Source of the DNA: CBFHMJ01 sp965656875
GTDB taxonomy: Bacteria; Pseudomonadota; Gammaproteobacteria; Enterobacterales; Alteromonadaceae
NCBI GenBank assembly: GCA_965656875.1
Contig: CBFHMJ010000033.1
Location: forward strand, 62,001-126,000
Length of the DNA stretch: 64,000 nt
Direction of reading: 5' to 3'
Numbering within the stretch: the first letter of the stretch is position 1; each line of letters begins with the position of its first letter. The notes under the pieces are model-generated. The model ran no database searches and was not told where the DNA came from. It worked only from the letters and a program-made list of their open reading frames with translations. Both the position numbers and the translations under genes were made by a program. This document shows, piece by piece, positions 20,401 through 29,149 of the stretch.

Positions 20401-23400
20401 TCGCCATATCAACCGTGCGAGGCAACCATAATGCGACAATTTGCTGGTGCTGAATGCCTTGTGAAATGAGCTGATGAGCGAGTTGATTGGCGGCCGTATT
20501 TAAGGCGTCATAGGTGAGTTCAACCTTTACTTTATTCCCTTGCTCAACAAACCGGAAAGCGACAGCGTCGGGTGTTTGCTCGACTTGTTGTTCGAACAGC
20601 ACTTGTACTGCATCGCTGGCTGGATAATTCGTGTCTGTCTGGTTCAGCTCGATCACCAGTTTCTGGTATTCATCAGGCGTCAGGCAACTCAGGGTGCTCA
20701 CAGCGGTTTTTGGCTGGGCGATGATTTGTGCTAACACTTGCTCGAAGTGTGTAGCCATTCGATGAATGGTATCGGCATTAAACAGGCTGGTGGCAAATTC
20801 CCAGTCGATGGTCATGCCATGTTGAGCCGCCTGATTTTTAAGTTCACGACAGATAATGGTCAGGTCAAATCGTGCAATTCCCGTATCGACTGGCAGCATC
20901 GACACACCATCGCCATCCAGTCCCATGTCTTCATTTTGCAGCACAAAATAGATGTCGAATAACGGATTTTTTGCGGTGTTTCTCGGGATGTTTAGTTGCT
21001 CAGGCAGCAACTCAAACGGGTAATCCTGATGGGCAAAATCGGCCAGTGTTTGTTGTTTCAGCGCTGTCAGAATATCGCTGAATGATTGCGACTGATCGAT
21101 GTTGAAGCGCAGCGCCACCGTATTAACAAACATGCCGATCATGGTTTGCCATTCACGGCGGCTACGCCCGGCAACCGGGGTGCCAAGCACCAGGTCATCA
21201 GCGACCTGATATTTCGCCATTAAGACCCGGAACACACCAGACAGCAACATGAATAACGACACGCCTTCAGCGGCAGCCAGCGCTTTACACTGAGCCAGTA
21301 ATTCGTGACTGATTAACGACTGAACCTTCTCACCATCAAACGATTGAATAGCCGGGCGAGGGTGATCCAGCGGCAAAAGTGCTTCCGGAACGTCTTCGCT
21401 GAAACGTTCCAGCCAGTAATTTTTATGCTGTTGTTCGAGTGTATCGAGCTGTTGATTGTGCCAGTGAGCAAAGTCTTTGTATTGCAGGGTTAACGACGGT
21501 AGTGCAACGCCTGCGATCAGCTGCAAATACTCGGCAATTAACAAGCCCATAGAGGTGCCATCGGTGATGATGTGATGCATATCCAGGATCATGTAATGCC
21601 GATGGTTATCTGCACTGGATGCAAAACCCAGGCGCATTAAAGGTGGTGATGACAAGTCAAAGGGTTGAATAAAATCACTGGCCCAGCGTTGCACCGCGTC
21701 GGTGTGGTTGGTCAGAGTTTGATGGGTCAATGAAATCGTAGCCTGTGGAGCGATGACCTGAACCGGTGTTTCGCCGTGCATGATAAAGCCGGTCCGCAAG
21801 CTGTCATGCCGCGCAATTAGCTGATTAAACAAGGTTTCAGTAGTAGACAGATCCGGCAACTCATCAATCTCGACCACCGCGTTGACGTTATAAGCCGTAG
21901 ATTCAGGTGCTAATCCGGCCAATACAAACATGCGTTGTTGCGCTCGCGACAGGTCATAGTGATCCTGTTCTGGTAAAGAGCTAATAACAGGGTAATTTGC
22001 TGTTGATGTTGGTCGAGCCTGTTTGTTTTGTAGTTGCTCAATAACGCCAGGTGTATGGCTGATCACCGCAGTGACATGCTGGATAAACGCACCCAGATTA
22101 CTGGCTGCCAGGATATCGCCTGGTTGCACATCAATGGACAGCAAATCACTAAGAATATGTGTGATTTTGGTGCCTGTGATTGAGTCGCCGCCGAGCGCAT
22201 AGTAGTCGCTGTCTACGGTTAAATCGTCATATCCCAGCGTTTCTGCGATGACCCAGGCGACGAATTTTCCAGCCAGTCCATCAGGACTGTCGTCATTACT
22301 GATCCCCTGAATTCGCGCTGGTTGTCCGGTAATTAACTGGACTATTTCGGCGGTTTCATCAACGGTCTGTTCTGCCGTTTGCGTCACTACGCGTTTTGTT
22401 GGTAGTAACCAGAACGTATCGCGTTTAAACGGTTGGGCGGGCAGGTGAACCCGCTTACGGTCAGTATCGGCAAACAAGGCCAGCCAGTTAATTCGAGCGC
22501 CATCTACATAACATTGAGCGATTGCCGTCAGTTCCTCTGCGGTTGCTTGTGCAACATCAAATCCATCAGTCAGGGCTTTCGCCTGCTTATCAAGCTGGCT
22601 GCCAGACAACGAATTACTATTGGTTGAGCGAATGATGTGTTGTGCAGATTCATTCTGAAGAAGTGCGTTACACGCTGCTTCAGCTTCATCCAGAGAGTTG
22701 ACCAGCAGCGCAACCCGAATGTCGTGCTGTTCGCGACCTTGTGCAGCGGTAAAACATAAGTGGATCAGATCAGGTTGTTCGTCACGAATAAAGTCCAGAT
22801 AACGTTGAGCGGTTTGTTGTAACAACTCATCCGTTCGTGCCGACAACACCAGTAATTGTGGCGACGTGGTTTTATGGCGTGCTTGCCGGTCAGATACCGC
22901 GTCTTGTAACACCAGATGGCAGTTCGTGCCACTCAGGCTGAAAGAACTGATCCCGGCATAACGGGGTTGATCCGACATTGGCCAGTTTGACAGTGAATCG
23001 TTGACATAAACCGGACTGTTGGCAAAGTCGATAAACAGATTGGGCTGATTGAAATTCAGGCTTGGTGGCAATTGTTGATGCTTGTAGCTCAGTAACACTT
23101 TACTGAGAGAAGCCAGACCTGCGGTTGCCACAGTGTGACCTATGTTGGTTTTTACACTGCCAATGCCGCAAAACTGTTTACGCCTGGTGTGTTTTGCCAC
23201 TGCATTACTTAACCCACGGATTTCAATCGGATCACCCAGATTGGTGCCGGTGCCGTGACTTTCGATATAGCTCAGCTGTTCTGGTGAAATATCGGCTTTT
23301 TTCCAGGCTTTAAGTAATACATCTTGTTGGGCGCGGGCATTCGGCGCGGTAATACCGTTAGATGCACCGTCGTTATTGACCGCTATCCCTTTGATAATGC

Positions 23401-24292
23401 CGTAGATGGCATCGCCATCTTTTTCAGCCTGTTCCACAGTTTTTAGTAAGAAACTGGCGACACCTTCACCCCAGACGGTACCCGATGCTTTATCGTCAAA
23501 GGTTCTGACCATAAAGTCATCATTTTCAACATCGCCGACGATGCCTTTGCCGGGTGCAAAGAACAGATTGGCAGCGCCTACCAGCGCGGATTCACAGTCA
23601 CCCGCCTGAAGTCCCTTAATCGCATAATCCATCGCGACCAGTCCGGATGAACAGGACGTATCGATGACCAGTGCCGGACCTTGCAGGTTTAGCAGATAGG
23701 CAAGACGACTGGCAAACACAGCCGTCCAGGAGCCAGTTATAGAGTTAAAATCTTTGTCTTCAATAAAATTCAGGTAGTTACTGAACAGGCGATGGGTGTG
23801 ATCATTTCCCGCATAAATGCCAACATTCTTACCTTGTAAATCTGTGCGGTTATAGCCTGCATCTTCAATCGTTTCGATCAAGGTTTGCAGAAACAGCCGA
23901 TGATACGGGTCCATGTGTTTCGCAATGGCAGGTGGAATGTTGAAAAAATCATTGTCAAACTCTTCGACCGACGACAGGAAACCACCGTGGAATAATTCAA
24001 TATCATCATCTTCAATCGACGTTAGTTGTTCCCGACGTTTCTCCGGGAAAGGACGAATACTGTTTTTGCCCTGAGCCAGATTGTTCCAGAATTGTTCCTT
24101 GTTATCGGCCTCCGGGAAACGGCAGGCCATACCGACAATGGCGATATCCTGATTAGCAGCCTGTTCTGGCTTCACGCCATCAACCACTTTGAGGAATTCG
24201 ACTGCTTTGTCTTTTGGCAACGACCCGGCTTTTACCTGTTCAATCAGGAAGCGCATCAGGTCTTTTTTGTTATCTGCCGTTACTTGCGTCAC
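17438..24292 (-). CDS. Hybrid PKS-NRPS: KS-ACP-C-A-PCP-E
   Basis: 2284 residues. A GTG start has GGAG eight bases upstream. An N-terminal helical docking segment (about 8-42) precedes a KS (about 47-465; DTSCSSG near 213, SHGTGT, TNIGH, all catalytic residues present). No AT, KR or DH follows, only an ACP (LGGDSITG near 705), so malonate must come from the free AT. Then come a C domain (HHIITDG near 909), an A domain (YTSGTTGKPKG near 1381), a PCP (VGGDSIKGIQ near 1768) and an E domain (HHLVVDVISW near 1956, VGWFT, NGRDFGLLR, NYLG). The pocket read by motif spacing is D-G-A-F-M-G-V-V-F-K, which I do not recognise. The E domain implies a D-residue. The acidic C-terminus ending in DDILDDIF looks like a short docking motif. 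Confidence 0.93.
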   Translation of the reverse strand: MTQVTADNKKDLMRFLIEQVKAGSLPKDKAVEFLKVVDGVKPEQAANQDIAIVGMACRFPEADNKEQFWNNLAQGKNSIRPFPEKRREQLTSIEDDDIELFHGGFLSSVEEFDNDFFNIPPAIAKHMDPYHRLFLQTLIETIEDAGYNRTDLQGKNVGIYAGNDHTHRLFSNYLNFIEDKDFNSITGSWTAVFASRLAYLLNLQGPALVIDTSCSSGLVAMDYAIKGLQAGDCESALVGAANLFFAPGKGIVGDVENDDFMVRTFDDKASGTVWGEGVASFLLKTVEQAEKDGDAIYGIIKGIAVNNDGASNGITAPNARAQQDVLLKAWKKADISPEQLSYIESHGTGTNLGDPIEIRGLSNAVAKHTRRKQFCGIGSVKTNIGHTVATAGLASLSKVLLSYKHQQLPPSLNFNQPNLFIDFANSPVYVNDSLSNWPMSDQPRYAGISSFSLSGTNCHLVLQDAVSDRQARHKTTSPQLLVLSARTDELLQQTAQRYLDFIRDEQPDLIHLCFTAAQGREQHDIRVALLVNSLDEAEAACNALLQNESAQHIIRSTNSNSLSGSQLDKQAKALTDGFDVAQATAEELTAIAQCYVDGARINWLALFADTDRKRVHLPAQPFKRDTFWLLPTKRVVTQTAEQTVDETAEIVQLITGQPARIQGISNDDSPDGLAGKFVAWVIAETLGYDDLTVDSDYYALGGDSITGTKITHILSDLLSIDVQPGDILAASNLGAFIQHVTAVISHTPGVIEQLQNKQARPTSTANYPVISSLPEQDHYDLSRAQQRMFVLAGLAPESTAYNVNAVVEIDELPDLSTTETLFNQLIARHDSLRTGFIMHGETPVQVIAPQATISLTHQTLTNHTDAVQRWASDFIQPFDLSSPPLMRLGFASSADNHRHYMILDMHHIITDGTSMGLLIAEYLQLIAGVALPSLTLQYKDFAHWHNQQLDTLEQQHKNYWLERFSEDVPEALLPLDHPRPAIQSFDGEKVQSLISHELLAQCKALAAAEGVSLFMLLSGVFRVLMAKYQVADDLVLGTPVAGRSRREWQTMIGMFVNTVALRFNIDQSQSFSDILTALKQQTLADFAHQDYPFELLPEQLNIPRNTAKNPLFDIYFVLQNEDMGLDGDGVSMLPVDTGIARFDLTIICRELKNQAAQHGMTIDWEFATSLFNADTIHRMATHFEQVLAQIIAQPKTAVSTLSCLTPDEYQKLVIELNQTDTNYPASDAVQVLFEQQVEQTPDAVAFRFVEQGNKVKVELTYDALNTAANQLAHQLISQGIQHQQIVALWLPRTVDMAIAILAVLKAGATYVPLDGANPDDRNQGILADSGAVLMLTHSSMKHLDTAVTTLIIDQSDLSNNPVSNPPARNNGESLIYLMYTSGTTGKPKGTQIRHKSVTRVVCDTNYMTLTPDDVCLQISSFAFDGCVADFYGALLNGGRVILTSKEDTLEPHTLADVITSQKVTSMFVTTALFNIISDNLLNALSSIKTIMFGGEAVSVQHVIKARKALGPGKLIHVYGPTESTVFATGYVINDLPDSAVTVPIGPAIANTRVYVLDDYLKPVPFGISGELFIGGDGIALGYLNRPDLTDERFIPSPFVQGDRLYRTGDVVTCLPDGSIVYQSRKDHQVKIRGFRIELDEIKAILNQNDSVIDSYVTADPDTSGTRQLLSWVMVEQAETFDSLALITHLRHTLPDYMVPVAVTPVESFPLNNNGKLDKTRLPAPQLTTGETVAARDNIEQTMLDVWQDVLQSADLGVTDNFFSVGGDSIKGIQVVARLQEQGITIDTATLFQHQNIEALAKHAATTQQTTVVPQVACDGELTLNPIQRWFIDAIEQQALTPDAFNHFNQAMRITLDDSAITEQQLKAALHQLATHHDMLRVVFDRQGNARFNTPEQPACVVKTITFNTSSLVEDDFTAFVQTLQQGIDIERGIHLAAGLITLNNGTQQQLVIAIHHLVVDVISWSVLLNDLMTLLDDSSATLPAKTVSQQDWNNALLQHADSPQVLSQKDYWLAMARHVDGVSVVDGTEHEHPGRVSDAAITQQSAKVDLTEQLLNDANSAFNTEPWHLLLAALTLASHKQTTLTSPIVNLETHGRDPIPESDTTEPGRTVGWFTATCPFPLNNEQTEIGDLIKDVKERVRRMPGNGRDFGLLRWLSSQLSTSEQQQLASIQPNIGFNYLGLLDGDQQVQPLDRSLTTSPQLEQTLPLDLVLFVRDEQLTIELMYDTKRINSHQADTLLNDYLQALSDITAFCSGQQHTEKTATDFTVTELEQDEFDDILDDIF

Positions 24293-24310
24293 TCGCTTGT
24301 CTCCGCCTGT

Positions 24311-27300
24311 TTAGAATGAATCCAGTAAATCGTCGATAGAGCCTTCGCCATCGACCACACTGTCGAGCATGTTGTCCCAGTCTTTCTCTTCTGCTTTTTC
24401 GCCCGAGGCACTCTCATCCGCTGGTGGCTCAACACCGCGTTTGTCGTCGATGTATTCTGCCATCACGTCAATCGCCGGGTACGAGAACACATCGGAGATA
24501 TCGACCAGCCCGGGATAGTATTCTTCAATGACTTTCAGCAGGTGAGTGGCGATGATGGAGTTACCACCCATGTCCTGGAAGTTGGTGAAAATATCGATTT
24601 CAGCCAGACCGAGAACAGCGGCGTAGATTTTCGCCAGCGTTACTTCGGTTTCTGTGAGGTCTTCTTCACTCTTACCGCGAATATCAACGTCTACATCGTC
24701 TACACCTGCATCCGAGTTGTCGCTGGCGGCGCGTTTTAGCAGAGTTTCAAGTTCAGGCACCAGTGCCACTGGCAAGTGATGCAGTTCTTCCGACAGTACG
24801 GATGGGTTGACATCGCCTGGCACAATGCCATTGATTGGTTGTTCTGTGCTGGCAGCAAGAATAGCTTCGAGCTTGCTGAATGCCTGTTCAGGTGAAATCA
24901 GCGTGAACGGTGAATTGTCATCGCCAATACCATAATCAGCAGCCATGCCCACTTCTGCCCAGCTTGGCCAGTTGATTGAACGGACAAAGGTATGATTAGT
25001 CGCGATGGCATCCATAAAGGCGTTGGCGGCGGCGTAATCGCTTTGACCTTCGCCAGCAGTTAGTGCGGTGGTTGATGAGTAGAGCACCATAAAATCAGGT
25101 GTGATCTGCGCGTCGCGAAGTGCATTGAGTAAGAATGCGGTGCCGTTTACTTTGGCGCTCAGTACTGAACGGAATGTCTCAGGCGTTTTACGCAGAATAA
25201 AGCCATCACCTGCGATACCGGCAGTATGGAATACTCCGTTGAGACCACCTGCCAGGCTGTCTGCTTCTTTGATAAGTTGTGCAACACTGGCCGGATCGCC
25301 AATATCGGTAGCGATGTAGCGTACCGACGCCAGACGTTTTTGTAAGGCAACCAGTTTGCTGTAACGAGCCGCTTGTTTTTCATCATCGGCTTGTGTCGCT
25401 AATTCGCCCCAGGCGTTGCTATCAGCCAGTGGTGAACGGCCCGTCAATACAACATGAATATCGAGGTTTTGTTGTTGCGCCGTTTGTGCCAGATAGTCGG
25501 CTGTTGCCAGTCCAAGACCACCCAGACCACCGGTGATCACATAAACACCGGATGTGATCGCTGTACTGTTTTCAACCTCGGCCAGTTCTGTTGGGAATAA
25601 TTCGGCCTGACTGAGCTGTTGTTCTCGTAAGGCGAAACGTTTGCCCGGCGGTAATGCTATCAGTTGAGCAACACTGTGTTTGTCCACCGATGTGACATCC
25701 AGCGTGCGCGTGATCAGGTCTGCATCTTCCTGAGCAGCGGTTAACGCGAGATAAGCGACAGACGCACCCCACGGATTAACGGCTTGCTCCTGATGGCTGG
25801 TTGCCACACTTTGTTGCGTCAGCACCAGTAAACCGGCATCCAGTTTCACTTTATGTTCTGCATTCGCTTTGATCAGGCTAAACAGCGCGTCATTTGTGTT
25901 TTGTTGTAACGCAATGACTTGCTCATCGCTGATGGTCGCTGTGTCTTGTGGTTGATTCATCACAATCGCTACGGCATCAGCCGATTGCAGTTCGCCTTGT
26001 GCCAGTTCGGTGGCGTTTGCTTCATTCAGGTCTGCTAATGGGTGAAGCGTTGCGTTAAGTCCTGCTTCTTTAAAGGCAGCGGCTAATTCATCGTTAACGA
26101 CCTGTGCAAACACACTGATGGTATCTGGGATAATTGGTTTTTCGTTTAAGTCGCCCGCTGGCACCCAGCGAAGGCCGAGATAATCGTTTTGTGCATCACC
26201 ATTGAAGTTGAAGCTATGAACCCGCTTAGTGACATACCCGTTGATTTCTGCCAGCACCTGGCCATCTTCATCGACCAGTACCACATCGTAGTTGTGTGTT
26301 TCTTCACTAATATCGCCTGGCTTGATGTAGCTGTACATCACCGTGCTGAACGGGCGGAAGAATCGGAAAGACTTGTACATAAAGGGCAAGAATGTATGAC
26401 CGCTGTTTTGTGAGGTCAGGTTCATTGCGTTATCCAGCATAGACGGGTGGATCAGGAAACTGTCTAACTCTGCCTGTAAATCGGTGGGTAGTGAGAGCAT
26501 GGCAAGCGCGTCTTTATCAAAGCGCTCACCGTGAGTCCAGGAGCTTCGTACCGCGTTCCAGTGTGGGCCAAACTGGAAGACGCCAGTATCCATTTCTGGA
26601 TTGTAGTGTTCTTCCACATCCGGCATTTGTTTTTTGATGGCCGCAATGTCTGGTGCGGCTGTTGGGCTGGCAGTCAAAGCGATAGCTTTACCTTCAACGT
26701 GTTGCTGCCAGTCGCCTTCGTTATCTGTCTGATTACTATCGATACTTTCAATCACAAAACTGGCGATGTCGCCGGATTGTGTGACGGAGACCCGGACAAC
26801 GCGTTGTTCATCATCTTCCACCACCATAGGTTGCAGGAAGAAAATGTTTTGTAGTTCAAGCGAGTCCAGGTTCAGCGCATGGCTAACGGCGAACCGCGCC
26901 ATTTCAAGATATGTTGTGCCTGGCACGACGCAAGTGTTCTTGATTTTGTGATCGGACAGTACCCAGTGATTATCTGCTGAGAACAGCGATTCATAGGTCC
27001 AGCTGTTATCTGACTGAGCGACCTGACGGTCAACCAGCGGGTGTAATCGTGAGGTAAAATCAGCAATCTTAGTGATTTTCGGCTCGGCCCATAAACGTAC
27101 ACGTTCAAACGGATAGGTTGGAATGGCAAGACGTAGCCGTTTTTCATCCCGGTATACATCCGCCCAGTTTACGTCTGCACCGTTAACATAGTGGCTCGCC
27201 ACTAAAGCAATTTGTGACGGTGAACCGGCTGATAACCAGCTTTCGAGCGATGATGCAGCATTGAGGCTGAGTTCTTTCTTCGCTTTATCGGTGATTTCAC

Positions 27301-29095
27301 CAGCTTCTCGCTGGGTTTTCTTCTCAGAGACGATGCTGTGAGTGCCATAGAATACCGAATTGTCAGCACTGACTGCTTCACCTGATTCCAGTAGTGCTTT
27401 GGCCATCGTCAGCTTGTTTTTCAGCTCGTCATCGCTACTGGCGACAATCGCAATTCGACTGGCGTAATGACCTCGACCCAGATTCGCGGTGTAACATAAA
27501 TCGGCCAGATTCCACGGAGCGTCAGACTCATTCAAACGCTGTTGGTAACGGTCCAGATAATCGGCCAGCAAGGCAGGCTTTTTAGCTGAGATAGTCAGCA
27601 CATAGGCTGGACGAGTCGCTTCATTAATGGCGGCTTCCTGGGCTTCCTCAATAACCATATGGCAGTTTGTATGGCTGAAACCAAAAGAGCTGATCGCTGC
27701 TCTGCGCGGGCCATCTGGCTGCCAGTCACTGAGTTGGTCATTGACGTATAACGGACTGGTCTGGAAGCTGATGTAAGGGTTTGGTTCACTAAAGTTGATG
27801 GTGGGTGCCATCTTTTTGTGTTGAATCTGCTTTACGACTTTAAACAGTGATGCACAACCGGATGCTGCAACCAGGTGGCCCATATTGGTTTTTAAAGAGC
27901 CAATGGCACAGAATTGCTTTTTCTGAGTGTAACGACGGAAAGCGCCGGTTAATCCTTTAAATTCGATTGGATCACCTAACACGGTGCCGGTGCCGTGTGC
28001 TTCGATATAGCTAAGGGTTTCAGGATTAATACCTGCGTTTTCCCAGGCTTTAACAATGACGTCTTCCTGAGCATCGGCATTTGGCGCTGTCAGGCCGTTT
28101 GATGCACCGTCGTTATTGATGGCGCTGCCTTTGATGACGGCATGAATATGATCGCCATCTTTTAATGCTTTTTTCAGCGGTTTCAGCAACACAAGTGCGA
28201 CGCCTTCACCCCAGACTGTGCCGTTTGCGTTGGCATCAAAGGTTCTGATTTTTCCATCTGACGATTCCACAGAATCCATTGTCATGCCGCCCTGGAATTC
28301 GGTATTGAGTTCGCCCACGATAGACAGGTTAATTCCCCCGGCAATCGCCAGATCACAGTCACCGTTAACGACCGCCGACGCACCCATATGAACAGACACC
28401 AGGCCCGCAGAACAGGCGGTATCAACGACCATACACGGACCTCGGAAATTAAACAGATAGGAAATCCGACTCGCCATGATTGATTCCCAGGTGCCTGTGA
28501 GTTGCATCGGGTCTTTTTCAGCACAATAGCGATACAGGGAGTAGTTGGTGTTTTCTTTACCGATATAAACACCAACGTCTTTACCAAACAGGGTTTCACC
28601 GCCGTAACCTGCGTCTTCCATTGCTTCCCAGGCACACTCCAGCGCCTGACGCTGGTTAGGGTCCATGTGTGTTGCTTCGCTGGGCGGAATGCCAAAGAAA
28701 TTGGCATCAAACTTATCGATTTGCTTCATATAACCGGCTTTAGCATGAGCGCGGTGAATGTCTTTTTCTGCAATCGCATCGCCGATTAAAAACTCGGTGT
28801 AGTAGGGGTTACGCAGAATATGTTCGAAATCTTTCTGACGTTCTTCCGGGAAATCATCGACACAGTTGACGCCATCCCGTAGCAATCCCCAGAATTCATC
28901 TACATTTTCTGCCTTTGGAAAACGACCTGACATCCCAATGATGGCGACTGCATTGTCGATATGGGTGTCAGTGTCCGCGGCGTTGGTCACAGCGGGTTTT
29001 GCCTGGCTCAGCTCAAGCAGAAATTCTTTTGCCTGCTCCTGAGTAATAGCCTTGGCTGCGACTTGTTGCAGGATGTAGTTTTTAATCGAATTCAT
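24311..29095 (-). CDS. AT-less PKS module KS-DH-KR-ACP (second)
   Basis: 1594 residues. A helical N-terminal docking segment (about 5-33) precedes a KS (about 48-480; DTACSAG near 229, AHGTGT, TNMGH). A DH spans about 680-950; its first motif is H-K-I-K-N-T-C-V-V-P, with Asn where HxxxGxxxxP has Gly, and the second catalytic region reads HPSMLDNAMN. A KR (about 1180-1400) has ITGGLGGLG and the S-Y-N triad (YSSTTAL, SDYAAAN). An Asp in AGDGF, at the LDD position, suggests a B-type ketoreductase. The ACP Ser is near 1512 (MGGNSII). No AT domain is present, so it relies on the discrete AT at 34160-35416. The acidic tail ends IDDLLDSF. It likely adds a C2 unit carrying an alkene. Confidence 0.92.
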   Translation of the reverse strand: MNSIKNYILQQVAAKAITQEQAKEFLLELSQAKPAVTNAADTDTHIDNAVAIIGMSGRFPKAENVDEFWGLLRDGVNCVDDFPEERQKDFEHILRNPYYTEFLIGDAIAEKDIHRAHAKAGYMKQIDKFDANFFGIPPSEATHMDPNQRQALECAWEAMEDAGYGGETLFGKDVGVYIGKENTNYSLYRYCAEKDPMQLTGTWESIMASRISYLFNFRGPCMVVDTACSAGLVSVHMGASAVVNGDCDLAIAGGINLSIVGELNTEFQGGMTMDSVESSDGKIRTFDANANGTVWGEGVALVLLKPLKKALKDGDHIHAVIKGSAINNDGASNGLTAPNADAQEDVIVKAWENAGINPETLSYIEAHGTGTVLGDPIEFKGLTGAFRRYTQKKQFCAIGSLKTNMGHLVAASGCASLFKVVKQIQHKKMAPTINFSEPNPYISFQTSPLYVNDQLSDWQPDGPRRAAISSFGFSHTNCHMVIEEAQEAAINEATRPAYVLTISAKKPALLADYLDRYQQRLNESDAPWNLADLCYTANLGRGHYASRIAIVASSDDELKNKLTMAKALLESGEAVSADNSVFYGTHSIVSEKKTQREAGEITDKAKKELSLNAASSLESWLSAGSPSQIALVASHYVNGADVNWADVYRDEKRLRLAIPTYPFERVRLWAEPKITKIADFTSRLHPLVDRQVAQSDNSWTYESLFSADNHWVLSDHKIKNTCVVPGTTYLEMARFAVSHALNLDSLELQNIFFLQPMVVEDDEQRVVRVSVTQSGDIASFVIESIDSNQTDNEGDWQQHVEGKAIALTASPTAAPDIAAIKKQMPDVEEHYNPEMDTGVFQFGPHWNAVRSSWTHGERFDKDALAMLSLPTDLQAELDSFLIHPSMLDNAMNLTSQNSGHTFLPFMYKSFRFFRPFSTVMYSYIKPGDISEETHNYDVVLVDEDGQVLAEINGYVTKRVHSFNFNGDAQNDYLGLRWVPAGDLNEKPIIPDTISVFAQVVNDELAAAFKEAGLNATLHPLADLNEANATELAQGELQSADAVAIVMNQPQDTATISDEQVIALQQNTNDALFSLIKANAEHKVKLDAGLLVLTQQSVATSHQEQAVNPWGASVAYLALTAAQEDADLITRTLDVTSVDKHSVAQLIALPPGKRFALREQQLSQAELFPTELAEVENSTAITSGVYVITGGLGGLGLATADYLAQTAQQQNLDIHVVLTGRSPLADSNAWGELATQADDEKQAARYSKLVALQKRLASVRYIATDIGDPASVAQLIKEADSLAGGLNGVFHTAGIAGDGFILRKTPETFRSVLSAKVNGTAFLLNALRDAQITPDFMVLYSSTTALTAGEGQSDYAAANAFMDAIATNHTFVRSINWPSWAEVGMAADYGIGDDNSPFTLISPEQAFSKLEAILAASTEQPINGIVPGDVNPSVLSEELHHLPVALVPELETLLKRAASDNSDAGVDDVDVDIRGKSEEDLTETEVTLAKIYAAVLGLAEIDIFTNFQDMGGNSIIATHLLKVIEEYYPGLVDISDVFSYPAIDVMAEYIDDKRGVEPPADESASGEKAEEKDWDNMLDSVVDGEGSIDDLLDSF

Positions 29096-29149
29096 GACAG
29101 TTCACTTTTCCGGTTAATCTGTTACGTCGGGTTCTTCTTGTTTTAGGTG

